Of a DNA stretch of 64,000 nucleotides, positions 51,687-59,126 are shown in pieces; the stretch's first letter is position 1; each line of letters opens with the position of its first letter. Origin of the DNA: CBDHGY01 sp965263325. Its GTDB lineage: Bacteria > Pseudomonadota > Alphaproteobacteria > Caulobacterales > Hyphomonadaceae. Both the position numbers and the translations under genes were made by a program. The notes beneath the pieces are model-generated. The model saw nothing but the letters and a program-made list of their open reading frames with translations. It was not told the origin of the DNA and did no database searches. The stretch lies in assembly GCA_965263325.1 (NCBI GenBank), contig CBDHGY010000002.1, forward strand, positions 1,860,001 to 1,924,000, in the 5' to 3' direction.

Positions 51687-53069
51687 CTATTGGACAATCG
51701 CCTGAAAACGGATGGTAAACATAGGTGTCCCGCCAGCATCACTATAAGCCGCAAGCTCACCGCTTGGGCGAAACCGAACATGCGTCACGGCCGCATCGGC
51801 ATTTTCCCCATCTGGTGTTGGCTCATATCCTGTGAAACTGCCATTTGTGGAGAAATCGATATCGTCGGCGGTGCTGCTCGGCCCGAACCAATCCAAGGTG
51901 AGATTCGATGGGGTCGATCCATCCAGCAACTCAAAAGCGTTCGCGCCCGAAACAACGAGTTTCAGGTTTGGTGGGAGAAAATCCGTGAGTTCAATGGTTC
52001 CACTATCGACGCTTTGACCGGCATTCATAATCGTCAATTCATATTCAATTACTGATCCCGGTAGCGCGTACGGACTTGAGCTTCCCAAAACATCTGAGAC
52101 GACACTCATCGATTTTGACGCGTTCAGTTCTGTTGAGCACGCTTCGGGCGTGGATGTGACCACCGCAATATCTGGCGCAAGACATTGCGCGCCACGGAGC
52201 GAAAAATTTGTTGTGTTCAGATCTTGCCATGCGCCGCCGGGTGGGCGCGCCTGAAACCCAACGCCGCCGTCACAGCATCCTTCAAACCCTAACGCTTCAT
52301 AGCGATGCCAACCCTCTACCAAGTTGATCACGCCTTCGAGCGTTTCATTCGTATTGCTGAAATTTCCTGCCCACCAGAGATCATCTGTCCATTGCTCCTC
52401 AAGCTCTGTCTCTGCAACATAGAGATGTCCCCCTAATCCAAAATCACCGCCATATCTGAACTCCCAAGTTCCCGCTGTGGCCGCTGTAACCTCCACCAGT
52501 GCGCTCACACACCAACCAAAATTACCATTCGATCCACCAAGAGCGACGTTGTTAAGCCCGGTGACGCTGGTCCTTACTCGGTCGTCCACATCTGTCGTTG
52601 CCGCCGCGAAGGCTGCGCGGCCTTCAGCGACCGTTTCTGGATCAGCCGTGGATACGCGCGAACGCAAGCGTACACCTGTTGACGGGAAGACGCTTGCAAC
52701 ATTGCTTGCGCTCGCTGCGCCATCGTCGCCATAATAGATAAAGTAGTCAGTCGACGAACCCGCCGGCAGTGAACCGGGACGCAGATAAATCGTAGCTGTG
52801 CGCGCGGCGGCGTCCCAACCGGTCACAAAAAAATCGACGGGCGTGGTATCGTCATTTTCAAATACGCGCACATCATCACCTGCCGGCGAGAAAACGTAAT
52901 CTGGATGGAAATCAGCTGTTGTGAGATCAACCCGCACCTCCTCCGAATAGGTAGAGTTTGCATTTAAGGTGACAGGTGTTCTGAAGGCATTATTGCAGTC
53001 CCACGCCTGAGCAACAGGCATGGCAAGCCAGCTCGCCAAAGCGAGCAGAATGATGAAACGCCCTTCCAT
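51687..53069 (-). CDS. Secreted protein with DUF2341-like and DUF11-like domains
   Basis: The 460-residue product has a Sec signal (MEGRFIILLALASWLAMPVA), an N-terminal domain like DUF2341 (TPVTLNANSTYSEEVRVDLT to TDYFIYYGDDGAASASNV), a middle region with GHLYVAETELEEQW and the CC-Gly motif GFEGCCDGGVGFQ resembling PA14-type or MshQ-like adhesin parts, and a C-terminal DUF11-like repeat (SVIEYELTIMNAGQSVDSGT then IELTDFLPPNL). It is likely a surface-exposed or secreted adhesin component; no secretion apparatus is adjacent. Confidence 0.75.
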   Translation of the reverse strand: MEGRFIILLALASWLAMPVAQAWDCNNAFRTPVTLNANSTYSEEVRVDLTTADFHPDYVFSPAGDDVRVFENDDTTPVDFFVTGWDAAARTATIYLRPGSLPAGSSTDYFIYYGDDGAASASNVASVFPSTGVRLRSRVSTADPETVAEGRAAFAAATTDVDDRVRTSVTGLNNVALGGSNGNFGWCVSALVEVTAATAGTWEFRYGGDFGLGGHLYVAETELEEQWTDDLWWAGNFSNTNETLEGVINLVEGWHRYEALGFEGCCDGGVGFQARPPGGAWQDLNTTNFSLRGAQCLAPDIAVVTSTPEACSTELNASKSMSVVSDVLGSSSPYALPGSVIEYELTIMNAGQSVDSGTIELTDFLPPNLKLVVSGANAFELLDGSTPSNLTLDWFGPSSTADDIDFSTNGSFTGYEPTPDGENADAAVTHVRFRPSGELAAYSDAGGTPMFTIRFQAIVQ

Positions 53070-53130
53070 CGGAACTCAAACTGTCTGAAAAGGCTGAGAA
53101 TTCTGTAAATGACGCTTGCAATTCCTGCAC

Positions 53131-53161
53131 AAAAAAGCCGCTTCACTTCTGAAGCGGCTTT
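53131..53161 (-). terminator. Rho-independent terminator after pnp
   Basis: On the minus strand AAAGCCGCTTCA and TGAAGCGGCTTT pair perfectly around a four-base loop, followed by a T run. It is 24 bases after the pnp stop and separates the RNA cluster from the secreted-protein gene. Confidence 0.95.
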
Positions 53162-53185
53162 CTAGATTAGCACTGCCTAAGCGGT

Positions 53186-55315
53186 TTAGGCGTCTTCGGC
53201 TTCCTGCTCGATTTCCTTACCTGTCTCTTGGTCAACAACCTTCATCGACAGGCGAACTTTCCCGCGCTCATCAAAGCCCATGAGCTTAACCCACACCGTG
53301 TCACCTTCTTTGACGAGATCTTTCGGGTGGTTCACACGCTCTTGCGCCATTTGGCTGACATGCACGAGACCGTCTTTCGGACCGAAGAAATTCACGAAGA
53401 TTCCGAAGTCTTTGATCCCGACGACTTTGCCCTCGTAGATTTCTCCAACTTCCGCTTCGGCTGTGAGCTCCTTGATGCGCTTGAGTGCAGCGTCAATGCT
53501 CTCGCGGTTAATCGCAGACACCTGAACGGTGCCATCGTCTTCAACATTGAGCTGAGCACCTGTGGTGTCGACGATGTCGCGGATCGTCTTGCCGCCAGAA
53601 CCGATCACGTCGCGGATCTTATCGACTGGAATCTTGATGATTTCCATTTGCGGCGCATTTTCAGCGAGCTCTGTGCGCGTCTCATCAAGTGCTTTCGCCA
53701 TCTCGTCGAGAATATGCAGACGCCCACCTTTGGCTTGTTCAAGCGCAGTCTGCATAATCTCTTTCGTGATCCCGGCGATCTTAATGTCCATCTGCAGCGA
53801 TGTCAGACCTTCAGTGGTTCCGGCCACTTTGAAGTCCATGTCACCAAGGTGGTCTTCGTCACCGAGAATATCAGAAAGAACGGCAACGCCATCATCTTCC
53901 TTGATAAGACCCATAGCGATTCCAGAGACCGGGCGTGTAATCGGCACACCTGCATCCATCATCGCAAGGGAACATCCGCAGACGGTTGCCATTGAAGATG
54001 ACCCATTTGACTCAGTAATCTCAGAGACAAGGCGAACAGTATAAGGGAATTCTTCCGCATCCGGCAGAACCGCCTGAACCGCGCGCCAAGCAAGCTTGCC
54101 ATGACCGGTTTCGCGGCGCGATGTACCGCCCATACGGCCGGTTTCACCGACAGAATATGGCGGGAAATTGTAGTGCAGCATGAACTTGGCTTTTGTCGTG
54201 CCGTCGAGCCCATCGATATATTGCTCATCGGCAGAGGTCCCGAGCGTTGCCACACAGAGTGCCTGTGTTTCACCGCGCGTAAACAGGGCGGATCCGTGCG
54301 TCCGAGGCAGAACCGCCGCCTCTGCAAGGATTGGGCGCACCTGATCCAGATCGCGGCCATCGATACGCTTGCCTGTTTTCAGGATGTCTCCCCGAACAAC
54401 AGCGGCTTCCGCTTCCTTAAAGGCAGCCTTGAATTGCTCACCGGTCATCTCGCCAGCTTTTTCTTCTGTTGCGATCAAATCATCAGCAGCTTTCTCACGC
54501 GCTTCAGCCACGGCGGCCTGGCGTTCCAGCTTATTGGTGATCTGATAAGCCTTCGAGAGATCGTCTCCCACTTTACTCTGAATAAGCTGAAGCTCGCGGG
54601 AGTAGTCTTCCGGAACAAACTCGAATGGCTCTTTCGCAGCTTTTTCAGCAAGCTCGATAATCGCATTGATCACTGGCTGCATCGCGTCGTGACCGGCCAT
54701 CACTGCACCGAGCATAACCTCTTCAGATAGTTCTTTCGCCTCGGATTCCACCATCATCACAGCGTCATTCGTACCAGCAACGACGAGATCAAGATCTGAC
54801 TCAGCTAGCTCATCGGTTGTTGGATTGATGATATAGTCACCGTCCTTGTAACCAACGCGTGCCGCACCGATCGGTCCCATGAATGGCGCACCAGAGAGAA
54901 CAAGCGCAGCAGATGCGCCGATCATGCCCAGAATGTCTGGGTCATTCTCAAGGTCGTAGGACACAGCAGTCAGAACGACCTGAACTTCATTCTTGAAGCC
55001 CTTCACGAAAAGCGGGCGGATTGGCCGGTCAATCAGGCGCGATGTCAGTGTCTCTTTTTCAGTCGGACGGCCTTCACGCTTGAAGAAGCCGCCTGGAATG
55101 CGGCCAGATGCATAATATTTTTCTTGGTAGTTTACCGTAAGCGGGAAGAAGTCCTGTCCCGGCTTAGCTTCCTTTTGGAAGACGGCTGTCGCAAGGACAC
55201 AGCTGTCACCATATGTGACCATAACTGAGCCATCTGCCTGACGCGCCACGCGGCCCGTCTCAATTGTGAGCGTACGGCCGGCCCATTCCAGCGATACTGT
55301 TTGCTTATCGAACAT
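53186..55315 (-). CDS. pnp: Polynucleotide phosphorylase
   Basis: Phosphorolytic 3'-5' exoribonuclease of the degradosome. From ATG 55315 (MFDKQTVSLEWAGRTLTIET, matching alphaproteobacterial relatives) it is 709 residues: two RNase PH domains (ITESNGSSSMATVCGCSLAM and DILGDEDHLGDMDFKVAGT), a KH domain (IRDVIGSGGKTIRDIVDTTG) and a C-terminal S1 domain (GIFVNFFGPKDGLVHVSQMA). ATGs at 55330 and 55333 are less likely. It follows rpsO with a hairpin between. Confidence 0.97.
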   Translation of the reverse strand: MFDKQTVSLEWAGRTLTIETGRVARQADGSVMVTYGDSCVLATAVFQKEAKPGQDFFPLTVNYQEKYYASGRIPGGFFKREGRPTEKETLTSRLIDRPIRPLFVKGFKNEVQVVLTAVSYDLENDPDILGMIGASAALVLSGAPFMGPIGAARVGYKDGDYIINPTTDELAESDLDLVVAGTNDAVMMVESEAKELSEEVMLGAVMAGHDAMQPVINAIIELAEKAAKEPFEFVPEDYSRELQLIQSKVGDDLSKAYQITNKLERQAAVAEAREKAADDLIATEEKAGEMTGEQFKAAFKEAEAAVVRGDILKTGKRIDGRDLDQVRPILAEAAVLPRTHGSALFTRGETQALCVATLGTSADEQYIDGLDGTTKAKFMLHYNFPPYSVGETGRMGGTSRRETGHGKLAWRAVQAVLPDAEEFPYTVRLVSEITESNGSSSMATVCGCSLAMMDAGVPITRPVSGIAMGLIKEDDGVAVLSDILGDEDHLGDMDFKVAGTTEGLTSLQMDIKIAGITKEIMQTALEQAKGGRLHILDEMAKALDETRTELAENAPQMEIIKIPVDKIRDVIGSGGKTIRDIVDTTGAQLNVEDDGTVQVSAINRESIDAALKRIKELTAEAEVGEIYEGKVVGIKDFGIFVNFFGPKDGLVHVSQMAQERVNHPKDLVKEGDTVWVKLMGFDERGKVRLSMKVVDQETGKEIEQEAEDA

Positions 55316-55343
55316 GAGTTTTTCTTTCATCATACATGCGTAA

Positions 55344-55373
55344 AGCCCGCCGCGGTCCTATACCGGGCGGGCT
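55344..55373 (-). promoter_or_regulatory. Hairpin between rpsO and pnp
   Basis: Arms AGCCCGCC and GGCGGGCT around a 14-base loop, followed on the minus strand by only TTTAC. In E. coli the rpsO-pnp junction holds an RNase III site and partial terminator; this hairpin is in the same place and could serve as a processing or attenuation element. Confidence 0.65.
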
Positions 55374-55388
55374 GTTAAAGAGCGGATC

Positions 55389-55658
55389 TTAGCGTCTGAT
55401 GCCGAGTTCCGCGATGAGCTTCTGGTAACGCTCTTCATTTTTGCGTTTCACATAATCCAGAAGTTTCCGGCGCGTTGCGACCATGGCCAGCAGACCGCGT
55501 CGAGAATGGTTGTCTTTTTTATTGGTTTGGAAGTGCTCGGTCAGATTATTGATCCGTTCTGTGAGGATCGCGACCTGTACTTCTGGCGAACCTGTATCGC
55601 CATCTTTAACGGCGAACTTTTTGATGAGTTCAGCCTTTTTCTCTTTTGTTATCGACAT
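55389..55658 (-). CDS. rpsO: 30S ribosomal protein S15
   Basis: Primary binder of 16S rRNA helices 20-22. The 89-residue protein has the S15 signature GSPEVQVAILTERINNLTEH and NHSRRGLLAMVATRRKLLDY. Length is standard. A 280-base minus-strand gap upstream holds parts of another gene's neighbourhood but no clear promoter hexamers. Confidence 0.97.
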   Translation of the reverse strand: MSITKEKKAELIKKFAVKDGDTGSPEVQVAILTERINNLTEHFQTNKKDNHSRRGLLAMVATRRKLLDYVKRKNEERYQKLIAELGIRR

Positions 55659-55838
55659 CGATATCTTTCTTTTTTGAGGCCGCTGGGCCGGTTTACTTAT
55701 GATCTATCAGAACAGTCACTTGTCTTTCAGCCCACCGGGATGTCGTCCAGTAAGCGCGAAAAAGAGTGGCGTGCGCTCCAAAGCGCGCCATGTGGCATAT
55801 TTCATAAGTTTTGGAAAGGCTGAAACGCAATCGGTGCG

Positions 55839-56213
55839 TTATTCACTTTTGCCCAATGGACGATCATCCAAATTTATAGACAGAGCAATCTGATCGGTTA
55901 GCGAAAACTCTTCATAAGATTGACTGCCAAGCAGTTTGTTGCGTTGCCAGAACTTAATCTTTTCAAGAACTTCGCCCATTGACTGACAAGGAAGTTGAAT
56001 GATGCGGCGCAGAATCTCATTTTGCCGAGTTTGGATCGAAGCTTCTTTGTGATCATTTTCTATTAAATCCACTGGATCAGATTGGAGGTTTTCAGATCGG
56101 CTCAGATATTCAATCTCTAATTGAAGGCCTTGCCATTCCGTTATGAGCGCTTGAAGCTCTGAACCGGGGGTGGCAGCTGTGTTACTGATAATACTCTTTG
56201 GGTTGTGTCGCAT
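55839..56213 (-). CDS. Hypothetical protein of the rpsO-truB interval
   Basis: I do not recognise a named family for this 124-residue protein. It is predicted helical, with LITEWQGLQLEIEYLSRSEN and RQNEILRRIIQLPCQSMGEV then EKIKFW, a pattern like short alphaproteobacterial proteins of the form 'W-x-L... RI...TPA-x-T-GV-x-KL'. Its DNA is AT-richer than neighbours. It diverges from the LuxR-type gene; no strong ribosome binding site is seen before ATG 56213. Confidence 0.6.
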   Translation of the reverse strand: MRHNPKSIISNTAATPGSELQALITEWQGLQLEIEYLSRSENLQSDPVDLIENDHKEASIQTRQNEILRRIIQLPCQSMGEVLEKIKFWQRNKLLGSQSYEEFSLTDQIALSINLDDRPLGKSE

Positions 56214-56319
56214 TGATGTGCACCAAAGTTTGCTTCATATTTATTTTGTGACATGTGTCGCTGCCTTGGCCAATCGCAAGAATTGGTGACAAACAAAGCC
56301 AAAAGATAGGGGGACGCAG

Positions 56320-57051
56320 ATCCAAGTCTTTGAGCTTCTTCCCAAGCTGATTCAGTCTGTCTTTAACAGTCAGACAACGGACGATTTATTTGGGCTTCTG
56401 GACGGCCATACCGATCAACTCGGATTCCCAGTCGTTAGCTATCAGCATTCTGCTCCCATAGGGTTAGATAAGCTGGGCGGGCCTGTCGCCATTTATGCAA
56501 AGGGCTATCCTGAGGATCTTCAGTCCAACTATGTGAAAGAAAAATTTTACGCTGATGACCCTCTTTTCAAATATGCGATTAGAACGGGGCACGCGTTTTG
56601 GTGGTGGAATATCGAGCAGTTTCACAAGCTCACCCCGCCCCAAGAGAAATTCATTTCCGCAATGAAGCAATTCGAGGTTGGAGACGGGTACGCGATACCG
56701 ACCTATGGTCCAAATGGTCGAAACGGTTTCTTTGGTCTTGGGCTTGGGAAATTTGCTAAGGAAGGTCCCGCTCTTGAAGCTCACTTGCTTCAAACACTTT
56801 GTCAGGCTGTCCATCTCAAATATTGCAGCATTACCAGAAGTGAACGAAAAAAAACGATGCTTTCTTCGAAAGAAAAGGAAGTCATGACCCACGTTGTTCG
56901 CGGAGAGAGCACAAATGATATTGCCAGAGAATTGGGTGTTTCTACCAACACGGTCAACACGCACTTGAAACGCATCTATGCCAAAATGAACGTTAGCGAC
57001 AGAGTGTCGGCGACGCTTCGCTTCCTCGCATTTGGATACATTTACGAATAG
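56320..57051 (+). CDS. Orphan LuxR-type regulator with non-AUG start
   Basis: Quorum-sensing-type regulator: N-terminal autoinducer-binding domain and C-terminal GerE helix-turn-helix (LSSKEKEVMTHVVRGESTND and VSTNTVNTHLKRIYAKMNV). The frame is open from a stop at 56287-56289 with no ATG, GTG or TTG until GTG 56533, which would delete the first third of the ligand domain. A strong AGGGGG (56308-56313) sits six bases before ATC 56320, giving a normal 243 residues. Counting from Asp80-Pro81, Tyr71, Trp95 and Gly123 match the conserved positions (Y61, W85, G113 in TraR numbering) but Leu67 replaces W57. No luxI is near. If ATC is not used, the gene is inactive or truncated. Confidence 0.72.
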   Translation: MQVFELLPKLIQSVFNSQTTDDLFGLLDGHTDQLGFPVVSYQHSAPIGLDKLGGPVAIYAKGYPEDLQSNYVKEKFYADDPLFKYAIRTGHAFWWWNIEQFHKLTPPQEKFISAMKQFEVGDGYAIPTYGPNGRNGFFGLGLGKFAKEGPALEAHLLQTLCQAVHLKYCSITRSERKKTMLSSKEKEVMTHVVRGESTNDIARELGVSTNTVNTHLKRIYAKMNVSDRVSATLRFLAFGYIYE

Positions 57052-57984
57052 CTAAAGCTGGAACACCTTGCTTGGTTGAAATCTTCCGGCCCGTACTTCA
57101 CCGAGTGCAATCGCAACATCGCCTGCAAGCGCGATCGCCAGACGGTCATCATGCGCCTGATCCTGCCAAGCTTCCATAACATGCGGAAGCAGAACGATCG
57201 CCCGCCCTTGCTTCAGCTGCAATGCCTCTGCTGAATTTATTGAAAGTCTTGGCACCTGCGCCAGCATCGATTGTAAAGGCGCAAGCTGAGAAAGCAGGAA
57301 TGGCTTATCAGTGTCTGACTTAAGCGTCTCCAATGCCACAGCTTCGCTGAGCCGCATGTCACCCACCCGAGTGCGCGTTAGGCGCGTAATGTGTCCATCG
57401 CATCCGAGATCGCAGGCTAAATCACGGGCAAGCGCGCGAACATAAAACCCTTTGCCGCAATGCACATGAAACGTCGTCTCTTCATCACCTGACATGGATT
57501 GAACACTTGCTGAGAAAACCTGCACACGCCGCGATTTCAGTTCAAATGCTTCACCATCTCGTGCGAGGTCGTAGGCGCGCTGGCCATCCACTTTGATCGC
57601 GGAGAACTTTGGCGGAACTTGTTCCACCTCCCCTCGGTAATCGGAAAGCCAGTCCTCTAATTCATCACGGGCTGGGCGCGCGTCAGAAGATGACGTGACT
57701 TCACCTTCCGCATCAAGACTGTCTGTCGACACACCCCACTTAACGGTGAACACATACTCTTTGTCGCCGTCCATAGCCCATTGCGAGGTTTTTGTTGCCT
57801 CGCCAAAAGCAATCGGCAGCACGCCGTCCGCAAGGGGGTCAAGCGTGCCACCATGACCAACCTTCTGCGCATTGTAGAGCCGTTTTAGGATCCCCACGCA
57901 TTGCGTGGAGGTGATGTCAGTCGGCTTGTTTAAGTTCAGCCAGCCGTGGACAGCATCGCCTTTACGCTTACGATTTCGGGCCAT
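57052..57984 (-). CDS. truB: tRNA pseudouridine(55) synthase TruB
   Basis: Makes pseudouridine 55 in the T loop of tRNAs. From ATG 57984 (GGAG six bases upstream) the 310-residue protein has LNLNKPTDITSTQCVGILKR, the catalytic-Asp motif GHGGTLDPLADGVLPIAFGE and KRVV-type C-terminal lobe elements (VQVFSASVQSM; RTRVGDMRLSEAVALETL). Its stop abuts that of the convergent LuxR-type gene. Confidence 0.96.
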   Translation of the reverse strand: MARNRKRKGDAVHGWLNLNKPTDITSTQCVGILKRLYNAQKVGHGGTLDPLADGVLPIAFGEATKTSQWAMDGDKEYVFTVKWGVSTDSLDAEGEVTSSSDARPARDELEDWLSDYRGEVEQVPPKFSAIKVDGQRAYDLARDGEAFELKSRRVQVFSASVQSMSGDEETTFHVHCGKGFYVRALARDLACDLGCDGHITRLTRTRVGDMRLSEAVALETLKSDTDKPFLLSQLAPLQSMLAQVPRLSINSAEALQLKQGRAIVLLPHVMEAWQDQAHDDRLAIALAGDVAIALGEVRAGRFQPSKVFQL

Positions 57985-58084
57985 CAGGGTCTCCAAAGAC
58001 GCGGCGGATTGAACACCGAAAAGGATCTAAAGCGCGGGGCCTAACGAGCTGCATGCTTCCCGTCAACGTATTGTATCAGGTGCG

Positions 58085-58489
58085 CTAATCGAGATCCTGT
58101 TTCACATGAGGGGTGTCTAGCAATCGGTCGATGGCCGTCGCTTCGTCGTAAGACCGATCAGGAATAAAGTTCAGCTTTGGTGTGAACTTCATATCTATTT
58201 CGCGGCCAAGCCGACCGCGCAAAAACCCGGAAACCTTATTCAAAGCATCCGCCAGTTCGGCGCGATCTTCTTTTGCATCCACACCAAGAGCCGTTACGAA
58301 TACATTTGCGTGGCGCAGATCCGGCGAACACCGAACCTCACCAACTGTCACTGATACGCCGCTAAGCGCAGGATCACTGAAGTCTTCGCGATTGAGAATA
58401 TCGACGAGTGCATGGCGCACTAGTTCGCCCGCGCGCAGCTGGCGCTGGGAAGGCGGTTTCCCTTGTAGATCTCGGCGTTTACGGCTCAT
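58085..58489 (-). CDS. rbfA: Ribosome-binding factor A
   Basis: Late 30S maturation factor that binds near the 16S 5' helix. The 134-residue protein has RQLRAGELVRHALVDILNRE, SVTVGEVRCSPDLRHANVFV and LNFIPDRSYDEATAIDRLLD, all typical. It starts six bases after the stop of an unrelated membrane-protein gene and precedes truB by 100 bases. Confidence 0.95.
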   Translation of the reverse strand: MSRKRRDLQGKPPSQRQLRAGELVRHALVDILNREDFSDPALSGVSVTVGEVRCSPDLRHANVFVTALGVDAKEDRAELADALNKVSGFLRGRLGREIDMKFTPKLNFIPDRSYDEATAIDRLLDTPHVKQDLD

Positions 58490-58495
58490 GCCGAC

Positions 58496-59029
58496 CTATA
58501 TAGGCGCTTTTTCCGAAACTGCATGCTGAAATGCGAGCCGGGCCTGTTTATCCTCAAACCAGTTACTGGGGATAATCACCGCCTCAGCGCCTTCAATCTC
58601 TATCGTGGTGAACCCCTCAACCGCTTTGACACCCTTCACCGCTTGCCATCCGATCTCTTTGCGGATCGGGCCCCGCGTTACGACCAAGGCATCAACTGTG
58701 AGCTCGACACTGGTTTCGTGCGTAAGCTCGGTACCGCGACCATGTCCTGGCTGATAAGACCAACGCAGGAATATCAGAAACCAGGTAATACCCGCCAGAG
58801 CAGCGACGATCGCGCCGAGCAGCATTGTCCAATAGTCAGAAAACTGAGCATTCTTGAAGGCAGACTTTGCAACAACTCCCATGGCAGAGGAGATAATTGG
58901 AGCCGTCGCGCCGGCGTAATACAGAGTTAAAGGACCAATCTGTCCGGACAATAGATGTTTGGTTCCGCGCTTCACGTCTTTCTCGCGAAGCGTACCACTT
59001 GCACAAACTGCTGATGCGTAAACAGACAT
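58496..59029 (-). CDS. Small membrane protein inserted between infB and rbfA
   Basis: I recognise no named family in this 177-residue product. Two hydrophobic segments (PLTLYYAGATAPIISSAMGV, probably weak, and YWTMLLGAIVAALAGITWFL) are followed by a beta-rich cytoplasmic part (TSVELTVDALVVTRGPIRKE; IEIEGAEAVIIPSNWF) resembling PH-like or YcxB-like folds. It lies in the infB-rbfA gap, six bases from rbfA, so it is likely co-transcribed with translation genes though its role should be membrane linked. Confidence 0.75.
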   Translation of the reverse strand: MSVYASAVCASGTLREKDVKRGTKHLLSGQIGPLTLYYAGATAPIISSAMGVVAKSAFKNAQFSDYWTMLLGAIVAALAGITWFLIFLRWSYQPGHGRGTELTHETSVELTVDALVVTRGPIRKEIGWQAVKGVKAVEGFTTIEIEGAEAVIIPSNWFEDKQARLAFQHAVSEKAPI

Positions 59030-59126
59030 GACGGCAAATTACCTGAAAAAGGTAACCAAGTTTATTCTGCCGAGACGGAGATTTGACGAATTGGTCAAAA
59101 AATTCGACCAATTCGTTAGATATTTT

